In this document: positions 37,186-48,338 of the stretch, one piece after another | Layout of the letters: the number at the start of each line of letters is the position of its first letter | Position numbering within the stretch: the stretch's first letter is position 1 | Origin: Tolypeutes matacus | Lineage: Eukaryota; Chordata; Mammalia; Cingulata; Chlamyphoridae | Direction: 5' to 3' | Assembly (NCBI GenBank): GCA_026826555.1 | Contig: JAKSZT010053928.1 | Coordinates: forward strand, 45,309,089-45,373,088 | DNA length: 64,000 nucleotides | Program-made: the position numbers and the translations under genes | Notes under the pieces: generated by a model | What the model was told of the DNA's origin: nothing | Seen by the model: the letters and a program-made list of their open reading frames with translations, nothing else | Database searches by the model: none

Positions 37186-37485
37186 ACTTTATTCCATTAC
37201 ATATACCTGAAAACCAGATGGATACATACTGACATGGATTGATATGCTGTTGAATAAAGAAGCAGTTTATGAAACAGTATGTATAATTATTTTATTAAAA
37301 TGTATATTTGATTAAATTGTATGTGTATATATATATATAAAACTATATATAAAATATGTAAGGGTATATGCCAAAATGCAAATACCTCTATCCTCTAAAT
37401 GAATGGCTTTCACTTTCTTCTTTAAACCTGGCAACATTGCATAAATTTGTATAATAAATATGTATTGGTTTAAAATTTTTTTAAA
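37186..37485 (+). mobile_element. Possible L1 3' end fragment
   Basis: 'agcagtttatgaaacagtat' and a short AT repeat before 'aatgcaaatacctctatcc' resemble the end of old L1 ORF2/3' UTR. Weak. Confidence 0.35.
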
Positions 37486-39594
37486 AAGAGCATGGTATTA
37501 TTTCACTTTTTTTCTTTCTTTCTTTTTTTTTTGAAATAGCCTGCCTTTTTCCAAAATGTATTTGAGGTGACTTTCAATGAAAGGAGCACAAAATGAGGTT
37601 AATGAAATAGAAAATCAGGACTAAGAGAAAACAAAGAAGGCAAATAAGGAAGGTGGGAAGGAGCAAAGATTCTTCAAGGAACACCTGATTCACTGTTGTG
37701 AAATGAGTTGCTGGAGTTGCTTCACTCCCTGCCATGTCCAGCCTGGATGGGCTGGTGGTAAGACAAAAGGTCCTAGTTGGGGAAAAAGAGCCATACAGGG
37801 GAGTAAAGCAGAGACTAGACCTACACCTGCCCTTGAGCTGAGCCATAATTTCCCCACATATCCCAGCAAGAAGTAGAATATGTAGGCATGTGATAAATAA
37901 AGGAGCTGGTTTTTATACTTAGAGCTAGCCCAGCCGATGCCATCAAGAAACATCTATAAATGTGCATACAGGGTGATTCAAACAAACCAACATTTGGTAT
38001 GTTAAAATGGAACATTAAAATTGGAAAGCTAAACGGGGACAACTCAGAAGTGAGCTAATTGTTCTCTCTGCAGGAATAACACTTTCACATGAATGTTCTT
38101 AATGTATGAGGTAGATTGTTATCTAGGGATGTGGGTTGGGCAGGCAACCCACCTGCCCTTCCTGCCTTCATGCATCCCTAATCTGTTCTTTTGTTTATGC
38201 TGCCATATTTTTGTTAAGCATGGCAGAGTCCATTTCATCACTTACCACCCACCCAACCCCAATCTGAATGCTTTCCCATTGTCTACAGGTTAATATGCAA
38301 GTTCTTGAAATGGATACTCTAAGCTCTCAACAATCAGATCACACATATCCACCTAAATTATTCCCTGCTCTAATTAGCAAAGACTTCCTCAGCCTAATAG
38401 ATGGGGGTACAAAAACATAAGCTTCCCCCTGAAATCTGATTGCCTTACATGGAGAGAGATCTATAATTGATACCAATATTACTATGTTGAGCGGCATGTA
38501 TAATAGGAATTCATGTGATAGAATAATTTATTTCTCTGTGAAATCTAATGGGGCTGTTATAAAAACTCAAGGTAGTTAGGAGTCATCTGAACTGGGTCTC
38601 AGAGTATGAATAGGAGTTTTGCAGGTGGTTAAGCTCAGGAAAGGTATGCCAGATAGGATGAAAAAAGAATATAAAGGAATGAATGTACTTTTTTTTTTTA
38701 GGATCAGAGAGCAATCCATAGCTGCTAGAGAATAACAGGATAGCTTCATTGGAAAAATCCGGTGGCATTTTGACATTACATCCAGGGGATACTGTTTATA
38801 TAGAAATTCAACATGAATGATGCCTCCTTAAACTGTGCAACATATGGCCCCAGAGCACCTAGGGGAATGACTGGACACACAACTAGAAAGTTAGGTTTGG
38901 GCTTTGAAAAAAAATTATACTTTATTCTTTGGAAAATAAGAGAGCTATCAGGGATTTTTAAGTCTTGTTGTGACACAATCATGTTTGCTTTTTCAAAATA
39001 AGACTATTGTTTTTCAAAGATCACTCTTAAAGTATTCAGGAAGATCATCTGAGGCCAGGGAGTGAGACTGGAGTTCAGTTGGGAGGTGATTGTGATGGTT
39101 GTGACTGGCAATTATGAAAGCTTGAGTGGAGCAGTGGTGGGGGGATAAGGGAAGGGGCTGGGAAACTTTCAGAGATGGATGCCAACTGAATTAGTAACAC
39201 ATGCTGTGGGTGGTAGGAGAGAAGCAGGGTCAAAAACAAGGCCAGGGATGGGGTAAAGGGTGGGTGGGAATAGCGTTTACCAAGACAAGACTGGCCCGTA
39301 TGTGGGGAGAGCTGATGAGCTGCTTCTAGGATATGTAAATTTAAGAGGCTTGTGGAATGTTAGAAAACTAGGGATAAAGGTCTGGGATTCATTAGAGAAG
39401 ACTTGGCTCAAAAGAAAAACATGAGAATCACCAACATGTTGTTAGTAGTTGGAAGTCGTGTAACTAGGTTTCAAGTCTAAAGAAATAACATGCCAGTGAA
39501 GGTTGTGCCCAACCTCAATGAGAAGGCTCAGTCAGGCTTCCACAAGTTTCCTTTTCTGAAAGATGCAAAGGTACCTGAAAACCCAGCTCAGGAG
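37486..39594. other. Unassigned single-copy-looking DNA
   Basis: About 2.1 kb without a repeat or exon I can support. Confidence 0.4.
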
Positions 39595-39850
39595 AACACT
39601 TAATTTATGTCTGAATTCATTCTGCAAATGTTTGAATACCTACTGTGGGCCAAATATTATTCCAAGTGTTGGGGTCTACTAGAGAAAAAGACAGAAATAA
39701 ATGTGCTAGTGCTCTGAAAGAAAAGTGCAAGTTGCTACCGTGGTATATAGAAGGCAGATATAACCTAGCTTTAGGGCAGGAAGGCTCCCTGGAGGAAGTG
39801 ACATTTTAAGCTCAGGCTTGAAAGAATAAGTAGGTTGACTTAGTTAAGAA
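39595..39850 (+). repeat. L2 LINE 3' fragment
   Basis: 'gtttgaatacctactgtggg', 'attccaagtgttggggtc' and 'ggctccctggaggaagtgac' follow L2 order. Confidence 0.7.
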
Positions 39851-39929
39851 CAAGGAGAGGTGTTATATTCTACCCAGATGGTATACAAGCCTGGAGGGTA
39901 GAACTTATGAGGAACTGAAAAATAATCAA

Positions 39930-40310
39930 GTGTGGATCAAGACTTATTTATAAGGGTGTTCATCATAATATTTATGAGAATGAAAATTAAAAAACAACTC
40001 AATACCTAATAACAGAGATTTGATTAAATAAGTTGTGTTCCATGCGATAGAATCCAGCAAGCCTTAAAAATTATGCTGCAGATAACAATGCTCATGTTAT
40101 ATTGTTAAGTTTTTGAAAAACACAAGGGTATATAGTCAACCTGATCCAGATTTTGGTATATTATATTTTAGGGACACCTTGAACTATTACCGCAAAATTC
40201 TACCCATAGTCATATCTGGGTAGTGGAATGACAGGTGATCATATTCTATTTTGTGCTTTTCAAACTTTTTCAAAAAATATTCCCAATTAACTAGCATTAC
40301 TTTTGTTGTG
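39930..40310 (+). mobile_element. Old L1 LINE 3' fragment
   Basis: The 'gttcatcataatatttatga' then 'aaaaacaactcaatacctaa' and 'ggtagtggaatgacaggtga' order matches L1 ORF2 3' end and 3' UTR. Confidence 0.7.
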
Positions 40311-40319
40311 GAAAAAAAT

Positions 40320-41115
40320 TTAAGGAAGAATCAGGCTTGCTTCTCAATCCCTCTTTAGGGTGTTTGTCCATGTGAAAAGCATTGTTGAGCCTGGTAAGCA
40401 GGCCACAGGATGTGCTTCTCAACAAAATGATCCCTTTGGACTCCCTGTGGTGCTGCCTTCCACAGGAGACCCCATGTCAGAGCTTCAAGTGGGTTGTGAC
40501 ATTCCTTCCCCAGCCACCACAGGTGAGGGCATTTTTCTCCCTCAGGAGGGTTTGTTTTACCTGCATTACACCAGTGCTCTGAACATGACCTTGCTCTGTG
40601 AAAGGACTTTTATTACGGGCTTGACTGCACCAGGAACTAAGAGATGGAGCCAAGCTGTTGGTAGCAAGTCGCCTGGGAACGGTTGCTCACTAGTGTGGTC
40701 TCAGCACCGGGAACGGGCATGCCTGAGCCTGTTTTTTTTGGGGGTGGGGGTCCAGGGTTGCTGCCTCTCTGCCCGCTGTTGCCACCTCCCCAGCCAATGC
40801 AGAAGCAGCCTCCTCTGCCCCCAAACAATGAATCTTTCCAAGGTGGGAAGGTTCTGCGAGTTGGGCAAGAAAGAGCCACAGAGGCTTTGCGGATGTGAGC
40901 GTATATATGACACGGTTTCCAGTCCTGGTTCTCAAAATACTGAGAGCTTTCAGAAACACTGATGCCTGAGGCCACCCCCCAAAGATATTGCTTTAATCTG
41001 TCTGGGCTGTGACCTGGGCAAGAGGCAATCCCATGCCCTATACATCGTCTCTTCCAAGCAAGAGAGCCCTTCCCCCGCCATCATTCTGCAGGCTCTCTCC
41101 TTTCCTCCTTTTAAC
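40320..41115. other. Unassigned DNA containing a 200-codon open stretch without support
   Basis: A frame open from 40360 to 40962 is the longest in the window but starts with GTG, has no domain I recognise and shows no splice or promoter context. It contains a T8 then G-rich slip-prone run at 40731-40750. I do not call a gene. Confidence 0.4.
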
Positions 41116-41117
41116 CA

Positions 41118-41325
41118 AGGGGTTCTTAACCTTTTTTGTTTCACGGACCCCTTTGCCAGTCAGGTGAAAACCACGAACCCCTTCTCAGAATGTAGTGGCA
41201 GATAGTTTCATGACACTCAACGTAGGCATGTCTTCAAATTAAATTTTAGGACTATTAAAAATTATTTCAAGCTCATGGACCACCTGAAATCTTTGTGTGG
41301 TCATAAGTAAGACTCTGGACCCATT
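41118..41325. mobile_element. hAT-like nonautonomous element, short copy
   Basis: It begins 'aaggggttcttaacctttt' and 'ttcacggacccctttgccag', then a divergent interior and a degraded right end near 'ggaccacctgaaatctttg'. Same family as 2957 and 27178. Confidence 0.75.
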
Positions 41326-41479
41326 TAAGCCTCATTTCTTCATGTATATGGATCTGTTTTACAGTTTTTTCAACAAGTATAGAATCAGCCTCATGTCAGT
41401 TCTTTACTTACCATCTCAAACAGTGCAGGACCTTAGAATTCTTAATTCCATTTGCCCCTTTCTTTCCTCATATACTATT

Positions 41480-42345
41480 TCTCCCCATAAGACATTATTA
41501 TTATTTGATATTTATTTGTTCATTATTCAAAATTCAAAATATAGTATAAAATGGAAAAAATTCAATAAAAATTCTTTCTTCTACCATTGATTACCACCCA
41601 CCTGCCTACACACCTCCCCACACAAAAGAATTTTGTAATCTTCTGGTATTTCTTAATATTCCTACAAACAAATATAAATTCTTTTCTACCTCATACAAGA
41701 GTCAGCATACTGTAAACACTGTTCTGTACTTTGATTTTTCCAACTTAAGGTACCTTAGAAATCTTTTCATATCAACACTTAGAGGATATCATCATTTTCT
41801 TATATATAGTTCCACAATATTTCATTGTATGGATGTACTGTAATTTATTTAACGAGGTCTTTATTATTGGAAATGGGCTGTATTCAATCTTTTGCTACTA
41901 CAAACAATGATGAAATAAATACTCTAAATTGTAATACACAATCTTCTTTTTATATGAGGTAGTTAAAATTGTAGAATAAATTCCCAGAAGTATGATTGCC
42001 AGGTCAAAGAGTAAATGCATTTTTTTAAAATGCATTTTTAATTAAACAGATCTTGCCAGGTTGCTGTGATGGATTTGGTTTGCCAATATGATTTTGATTT
42101 TTAAGCCAAAATCAGTGAGATTGACTTATAATTTTGCTTTCTTGTAATGTTCTTGCCAGGGTTGGGTATCATGACTATGTTTGCTTCAAAAGAAGATGAA
42201 TTTGGGATTTTCTTTTCTCTGGAAGAGTTTGTGTAAGATTGGCCTTATTTTTATTTGCTAGTGAAGCCATCTGGGCCTGGAGTTTTCTTTGTGGGAAGGT
42301 TTTTAATTACAGATTTGAATTTTTAATTGAATTATGTAGTCTGAC
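41480..42345 (-). mobile_element. Old L1 LINE, reverse, two joined segments
   Basis: 41480-42060 has 'ttcattgtatggatgtactg', 'caatcttttgctactaca' and 'tgattgccaggtcaaagag'. 42080-42340 is antisense ORF2 with 'ggaagagtttgtgtaagatt' and 'gaagccatctgggcctggag', which reads as the conserved reverse-transcriptase segment on the minus strand. Confidence 0.88.
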
Positions 42346-42489
42346 ACTACCAGAAGAGGAAATTACCTGTGGCTTCATTACAGAAAGATACTTTTATTGG
42401 CTAAAAAAATTCAGGCTGACAGTTATTTCTCTCAGCACAGAAAAGCAATTGAATAGAATGGTCAAGATCACTGTCTCTGGAAAAAGACT

Positions 42490-42720
42490 GCCTTGATTTG
42501 GATTTCAGCTATACCATTTACTAGCTGTGTGAATGCGGGCAAATTATTTAAACTTTCTGCTTCAGTTATTTTATCTGCAAAATGAGAATAACAGTGTTGC
42601 CTACCTCATTGTGATTTTAAAGATTCATTGTGATTTTAAATATTCAGGGGTTAATACAAGTAAAGTCTCTAGAAGGCTTCTAGTCATATTATAAAGACCA
42701 TATAAGTGCTAGTTTCTGTT
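42490..42720 (+). repeat. MIR SINE
   Basis: 'atttactagctgtgtgaatg', 'aatgagaataacagtgttgc' and 'gtgattttaaagattcattg' are MIR words in order. A short piece of the last word is duplicated. Confidence 0.8.
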
Positions 42721-42725
42721 ATGGA

Positions 42726-43038
42726 AAATATCCCATATTCTGGTTTATGTTGAAAAGAGACTTGAAATTTAGTTTTTGTTGTTCCTTTGAAATTAGTTTT
42801 TTTCTCTCTGGCTGCATTTATTTATTTATTTATGATATTTTCCAGTTTGATTTCAAGGTATCTTAGGGTGTATTTCTCTTTATTTATCTTCCTTCTCCTT
42901 TGTGGATGAGAGTAATTTGTCGGTTCTAGAATATGCTTAGATCTCATTTCTTCTGCCTCATTCTCCTCCTCTAGTTTTCTAACTACACATATATTGGCCC
43001 TCGATACTCTATCCTTTATGCTTCAATTTCTTTTTCTC

Positions 43039-43082
<44 letters not shown>

Positions 43083-43220
43083 CTTTGTCTCTCTGTGTTT
43101 CATTTTGAACAATTTCTTCAGTTTTCACTTTCAGTTCACTAGTTCTCTCTTCAGCTCTGAGTAATCTGCTTTGTAGCCAGTCACTGAGGTTTTCACTTCA
43201 ATTATTAGTTTTTACCTCAA
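42726..43220 (-). mobile_element. Old L1/HAL1-like DNA, reverse, with poly(T)
   Basis: T-rich antisense LINE-like wording with a T-run of about 40 at 43040-43079. Its continuation at 44157 suggests that the unit at 43222-44156 split it. Confidence 0.5.
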
Positions 43221-43221
43221 A

Positions 43222-44156
43222 TAGTGGGGCTCCGGAGGGCTCTGGAGACACCCAGGTCCTATGGTCAGGGCAGATAACTCTGGAGTTGGTGCCTTGCCAG
43301 TCGGCCCTACTTTGGAGTTTGTGCTCCTGGGAGTGACAGAGATGGACTCAGTTATGTCTTCCCTACACATGGCTCATCTGTCCCTTCTGTTTGAACCTAT
43401 ACTTGGTGCTGGAGTTGGTGGGTATATGTCCAGGAGACCAGAATCTTTGGGCTGTCCATGTGCTAGCTGGGCTCTGAGCCTCAGCGGAGTTGCAACACCT
43501 ACCCTCCAGTTCGTTGGACTCACCCAGAACAAGTAACAAGGAGGTGAGGCTTGACAACCACCAAACCAAGGAAATGAGAACACCTACAACTGCAAGCAAG
43601 AGAGTCCCATCCATCGGCTGTATGGGATTGAAGCCCCCTCTCCATTAGAGGTGGAGTGGACATCACCATCCCAGAATCCTCAGGACTGGGGAATGAACTA
43701 TGGACTAGAGTGGACTTACTGGTATTCTACTATAGACTTGTTGTGATTCTAGCAATGGAAGAAATTACAGCATTGATGTGGAGGCAGTGGCCACTGGAGG
43801 CTCTGGGGGCAGGGGAAGGGAAGGACAGGTGTAATGTGGGGGCTTTTTTGGGACTTGGGGATCATCCTGAATGGCATTGCAATGACAGATATATGCCATT
43901 ATATATCTTCCCATAGCCTGCAGGGCTGTGTAGGAGAGACTGTAGACTACAATGTGAACTAGGGTCCACGCTCAATGGCAATGCCCCAGGATGCATTTGT
44001 AATTGCAATGAATGTGTCACACTAGTGAGGGATGTTGTTTATGTGGGAGGGTGGGGGAGGTGTGGGGAGTGGACATATGGGAATCCTTGTGTTTTTTGTG
44101 TGGCATTTGTGTAATTTAGGTGTCTTTAAAAAAATAAAAAAATAAATTAAAAAAAT
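43222..44156 (+). mobile_element. Copy A of a poly(A)-ended repeat, probably the 3' end of a xenarthran L1-like element
   Basis: The unit ends in a G-rich stretch (44045-44075), then 'ttgtgtaatttaggtgtctt' and an A-rich tail. Closely related units lie at 47308 (plus) and 53800 (minus). A G-rich polypurine block just before a poly(A) tail is typical of L1 3' UTRs, so I infer an L1-like origin, but no ORF2 is attached. Frames at 43261-43536 and 43656-43820 align in phase with the copy C frames. Confidence 0.65.
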
Positions 44157-44600
44157 TATTTTTTTTTCATTTTTTTATTTTTAGAAATTCTTCTTGAAAT
44201 CTGTTTGTTCACACTTTATAGTTTCTGCTTCCCAGCTCATTTTCAAGTGTCCTCTCTTTTCCTGTAATGATATTAAACTTAATTTTACTTCTGTGTCTGA
44301 TAATTCTAATATCTGAACTATTTCATGCTGTTTCAGTCATTTTGTTTTTTGACTTACTCTCAAACTTGGTGCCTTGTTTCCCTGAGTGTTCTGTGACATC
44401 AAACTCTAAGCTGTTAATTTTCCTTGGAACTTGATCTGGGTGAAGGTGGGCCCTTCAGAGAGGAACTACATTTGCTCTAGTTCTGGGATGCAAGATAATA
44501 TTACAGTCTGGAGCTGATTTGAAGTCTAATTTTTGGCTTGAGGTTTTTCAGACCTTGAGGAGGTATAAATTGGGGCTGCAAATTTCAATAAAATTTAAGT
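44157..44600 (-). mobile_element. Old L1-like DNA, reverse, continued
   Basis: 'tctgataattctaatatctg' and 'ggtgccttgtttccctgag' resemble antisense old L1. It continues the block left of copy A. Confidence 0.5.
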
Positions 44601-45354
44601 AATATTTAAATAAAATTCAAGTAAGATTAACTTTAATACCTTAAAAGTAAATAATATTTATAATGTGATTCTGTTTTAGTCACTATCTCCCTGTCTGTTC
44701 AAGTGTCCATCTGGGAATCCACCCATCTGTTTGTCTATGTTTCTCTGTGTATATAAGCTTAGAAAGTTGCCTGAAATGAAGTTTATCAAGGAGTAATATG
44801 ACTTATTCCTAGGTAATGCAATTGAAGTTTTATTCTTTGCTCTCCGCCTGTTTCGTGTTGCTCAATTTTATTTTATTTTAACCACATAGTTTTTTCCCCA
44901 AGGAGTGAAGTCCCTACTTTTAAGCAAATATGCAAGCACTTTACTCTAATATATTAAATATCTTTCCTGGTCCTCCCTCTGGTCTCCATTCTGGAATTGG
45001 ATTCCCGCCTTGTGCTCTGGGCCCACGTCCCTGCCTGTGGCCTTGGCTTGGTGTCCGGCAGCTGGTTTTTAATCCAATGTCTCCAACTTCACTACTTGCT
45101 GACAGATTTTTAACAAGCCTGCCTGCTCAGTTTTCAAATCTGGCCCAGATGGAGAGTCCTTTTGCCAGAGCTTGCTGTCAGGAGGGTCACTCTTGTCAGA
45201 ACCTTGGTGCCACCTGCTGTTGTGGAGCTGCACACGGGTCCTCTGGTCAACCTCTCCAGATGGTGTTTTGGGCTGGCTCAACTGCAGTCATCCCAGCACC
45301 TTCCACCAGACCCCGGCTTCCCTTTGGACAAGGCTACTAGCAGGAGCCAGTCAG
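44601..45354. other. Unassigned DNA
   Basis: The left half is AT-rich and the right half GC-richer. An apparent 136-codon frame at 44930-45340 has no recognisable domain. Confidence 0.4.
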
Positions 45355-45622
45355 TCCTTCTCTAAATCTCTCCCTCCTCCTTTCTATTCCCTCCCTTCCC
45401 TTTTCACCTCTCCTTTGCCCTCCTACCTTCCCACTCTCTATTCTATTCCACCCTTCACTTCCTCCCCCTCACCTTTAGTCCGCTTTCCCTCCTTTCTCTC
45501 TTCTCCCCTCTGCCTCTTCCCCTTCCCTCCCCTTATCCTTCTTCCCTTTCCTTTTCTTCCCCATTTGTTCTTCCCCATTTGTTCTTCCCTCACCCCATTT
45601 GTTCTTCCCTCATTCACTTCTC
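45355..45622. repeat. Polypyrimidine tract
   Basis: About 260 bases of mostly C and T without a fixed unit, apart from three repeats of 'ccatttgttcttccc'. Confidence 0.9.
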
Positions 45623-45629
45623 ATCCATA

Positions 45630-45735
45630 AATTTGTTAGGAGGATTAAATGGAAATACACATTTAAATTGTTTAGCACATTGTTCCAAACATAGTAAATG
45701 CTCTCTCTATGGCAGCTATTAGAATTACTGTTATG
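45630..45735 (+). repeat. MIR SINE 3' fragment
   Basis: 'taggaggattaaatggaaat' and 'acatagtaaatgctctctct' match the MIR 3' end. Confidence 0.65.
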
Positions 45736-45880
45736 TATTTATTGAATCATTCATTCATTCATCAAACATTAATGAACCGCCCATGTTCATTAGCACAGTG
45801 TTAGGCATTCACGGTGACAGGGATGATTCAGACATGATCCCTGCCCTCAAGGAGCTCACAGTCAAGTAGGGAGAATAACA
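45736..45880 (+). repeat. L2 LINE 3' fragment
   Basis: 'cattcattcattcatcaaac', 'cacagtgttaggcattcac' and 'ccctgccctcaaggagctca' are L2 3' words. Confidence 0.8.
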
Positions 45881-46441
45881 AGGGGACAGATAATCACCCC
45901 ACAGTTAGCTGGGCCACCGTGCCCCTGGGTGCAATGGAATGTGTCACCGTGAATACAGTGGCCGTGGATTGTCAGTCCTGCGGTGGAATTCGAGAGAGTC
46001 ACTGCCCAGCTTGCTAATGTTGCCAGCTGAAGGATTTGTTTCCTGAGCTGGAAGGGGAATAACATCAACAGAATGTTACAGCCAGAGGAGATGGATTTCA
46101 GTGCCTCTAACTGAATGGATCCTTTTGGTCTGCTCAGAAATCTAAGCCAGCCTTCTCAGCCTCTAAGCCTGCCATACCCCTGAAGCAGAGATTCAGATCT
46201 ATATTTGTGTCATTTTTATAATCAAGGCAGTGGATAGGAAATCAGGTGGGGCAATGGGGCTTGCAGGAGGCAAGCTGGCTCTCTGTAAGAACAGAGATTT
46301 CTTTTTAAAAAGAATCACTACACATTCTGTGGTTTTCATTTATGAGCCAGATTTGGGCCTCCAGCGCCACTTCTTGCCCAGAAAATTTTGCCTTTGAAAA
46401 ATAAAATGTCCTGAGAGATGCAGAGTACGATTTTCCACAAG
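45881..46441. other. Unassigned DNA
   Basis: Nothing recognisable. Confidence 0.4.
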
Positions 46442-46457
46442 CAGTTGAACTACTTTT

Positions 46458-46621
46458 TTTGGGGGGTGGAGCTACATCTGCTCCCCTGAGTTGTTTCTTT
46501 CATTTTTTTTGCTGCCTTTTTAAAATTTTATTTTATTTTTTTTAAGGAGGCACTGGGAACTGAACCCCGGACCTCCCATGTGGGAAGCAGATGCTCAACG
46601 GCTTGTGCCATATCGGCTCCC
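46458..46621 (-). mobile_element. Xenarthran SINE, reverse, with a partial second head
   Basis: A full head in reverse (46542-46621) is preceded by a tail and by a second truncated head ending 'gagctacatctgctcccc' at 46470-46490. A perfect 16-bp duplication, CAGTTGAACTACTTTT, is at 46442-46457 and 46622-46637. Confidence 0.93.
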
Positions 46622-46637
46622 CAGTTGAACTACTTTT

Positions 46638-47180
46638 AACACTTAATTGGGAGTACAATGTATTATTTCCACCTGTACTGGCCATTTGGCCCTCATAGCA
46701 GGATCCCCACCAAAACTCTGTACATATGAGCTGTCCCAGGGAGGAAGAGTAGGTGCAAGCTCAGAACTGCCGTGAGTCCCAGGCGGCCTGCTGCCAGGCT
46801 GGGGCCAGAAGGTTCTTGGTCTTGATGTCACTTGTTCACGTCTGCCTTAGCTCCCTCTCTCCAGGTCCTCTTTCCTGGGCTGAGCCCTGGATGTCCACAG
46901 GTCCCCACTGTGCACCTGCAGGGTCGTGTACCTGGAAAATTGGGTACTAAACATCCCATCAAAAATCTTTCAGTTGTTTGTCCTATCCCTTTGACTCTTG
47001 TTGTATCCTCAGGTGCCAGTGACCTGAGGTCAGTCCAGGTGTTGTCTTATATTTTAAATTTTCCTGCTTGGAAAGTTAATGAGGATCCCTGAGAGGTATT
47101 AGAGACGGAGGTCAGTGCTGATGCACATCTTTGCAAGTCCTGGGGGCGTTCATCTATTGACCGATTCCCAGCACCATAGC
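46638..47180. other. Unassigned GC-moderate DNA
   Basis: No repeat or supported exon. Confidence 0.4.
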
Positions 47181-47202
47181 TGGGGGGGGGGGGCCGGGGG
47201 GA
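47181..47202 (+). repeat. Long G-run
   Basis: Twelve Gs, CC, then six or more Gs. This could be an assembly-sensitive homopolymer and a weak G-quadruplex. Confidence 0.9.
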
Positions 47203-47307
47203 GAAGATATTGAAGGGCCTGTGAGATACTCACATCTCAAACCACACCAGTTTGGTGGCTGCTTTCTTTGTCTATAAAGGAACTGCCTTCATTGTAAAGT
47301 ACCTGCA

Positions 47308-47885
47308 GGAAGAAGTTCAGGGAAGGGTCCCAGGGAATGGAGAGAGTCTGCAGCTGCAGGCAGGATAGTCCCATCCATCTTCTCCATGGGATAGAATCCC
47401 CCTCTCAGTTGGAGGTGGAGTGGACATCACCATCCCAGACTCTTCAGGATGGAGGGGAGAGCTATGGACTAGAGTGGACTTACTGGTACTCTACCTCAGA
47501 TATATTGTGATTCAAGCAATGGAAGAAATTACAACTTTAATGTGGAGCCAGTGGCCACTGGACACTTTGAGGAAAAAGCAGTGGTAATACAGAGGCTTTT
47601 TTGGAACTTGGGAATTATCCTGAGTGACATTGCATTGACAGATATAGGCCATTTTATATCAGCATATAATATGCAGAACTGTGTGGAAGAGAGTGTGGTC
47701 TATAATGTGAACTTAATGGCAAAACCCCAGGATGTGTTTATCAATTGCAATGACTGTGCCACACTAATGAAGGATGTTTATATGGGAGGTTGTGGGAGGT
47801 GTGGGAGGTGGGGCATATGGGAATCCCTATATTTTTTGTGTAACATTTATGTAATCTAAGTTTTTTTTTTTAAACAAAAAAAAAA
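47308..47885 (+). mobile_element. Copy B of the poly(A)-ended L1-like repeat
   Basis: It begins within the unit (5'-truncated relative to copies A and C). It shares 'ggagtggacatcaccatccc', 'tatggactagagtggactta' and 'gcaatggaagaaattac' with copy A and ends in the G-rich block and A-rich tail. A one- or two-base change after about 47570 shifts the shared frame. Confidence 0.7.
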
Positions 47886-48137
47886 AGAGTTCAAGGAAGG
47901 AAGAGTGAGAGCCCAGCCTTCTGGTCAGTTTCATTTTCTTGGGCTCCTTTAGAGGAAACCCAACCAGCACGTCTCTATTTTTTTTTTTTTTTTGAATAGC
48001 ATTTTTGGTATACTTTTTTTTTTTCAGATTTCATAAAGAATTCATGTTCATTTTAGGGAATTAGAAGACTTCTGAATGCACAAAGTAAAAAATAAACATT
48101 TTAAATTTAGGCCAAGCCAATAATCTCCATAGTCTCT

Positions 48138-48324
48138 CTCTCTTTGTTTTTCAGGAGGTACCAGGAATTGAACCCAGGACCTAGTATGTGGGAAGCAGGC
48201 ACTCAACCACTGAGCTACATCTGCTCCCCAATGAGAGTTGGTTTTGTCCTTCATTTGTTTGTTTTTAGGAAGTTCTGGGCATTGAAACTGGGACCTCGTA
48301 CTTGGGAAGCAGGTGTTGCTCCCC
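48138..48324 (-). mobile_element. Dimeric xenarthran SINE, reverse, one target duplication
   Basis: Two reversed heads (48150-48230 and 48265-48324) lie in tandem with T-rich linkers. A perfect 14-bp duplication, TCTCCATAGTCTCT, is at 48124-48137 and 48325-48338. Confidence 0.93.
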
Positions 48325-48338
48325 TCTCCATAGTCTCT

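Noticed and set aside
45172..45630. A 152-codon protein frame
   Set aside because: Most of it is translated polypyrimidine tract.
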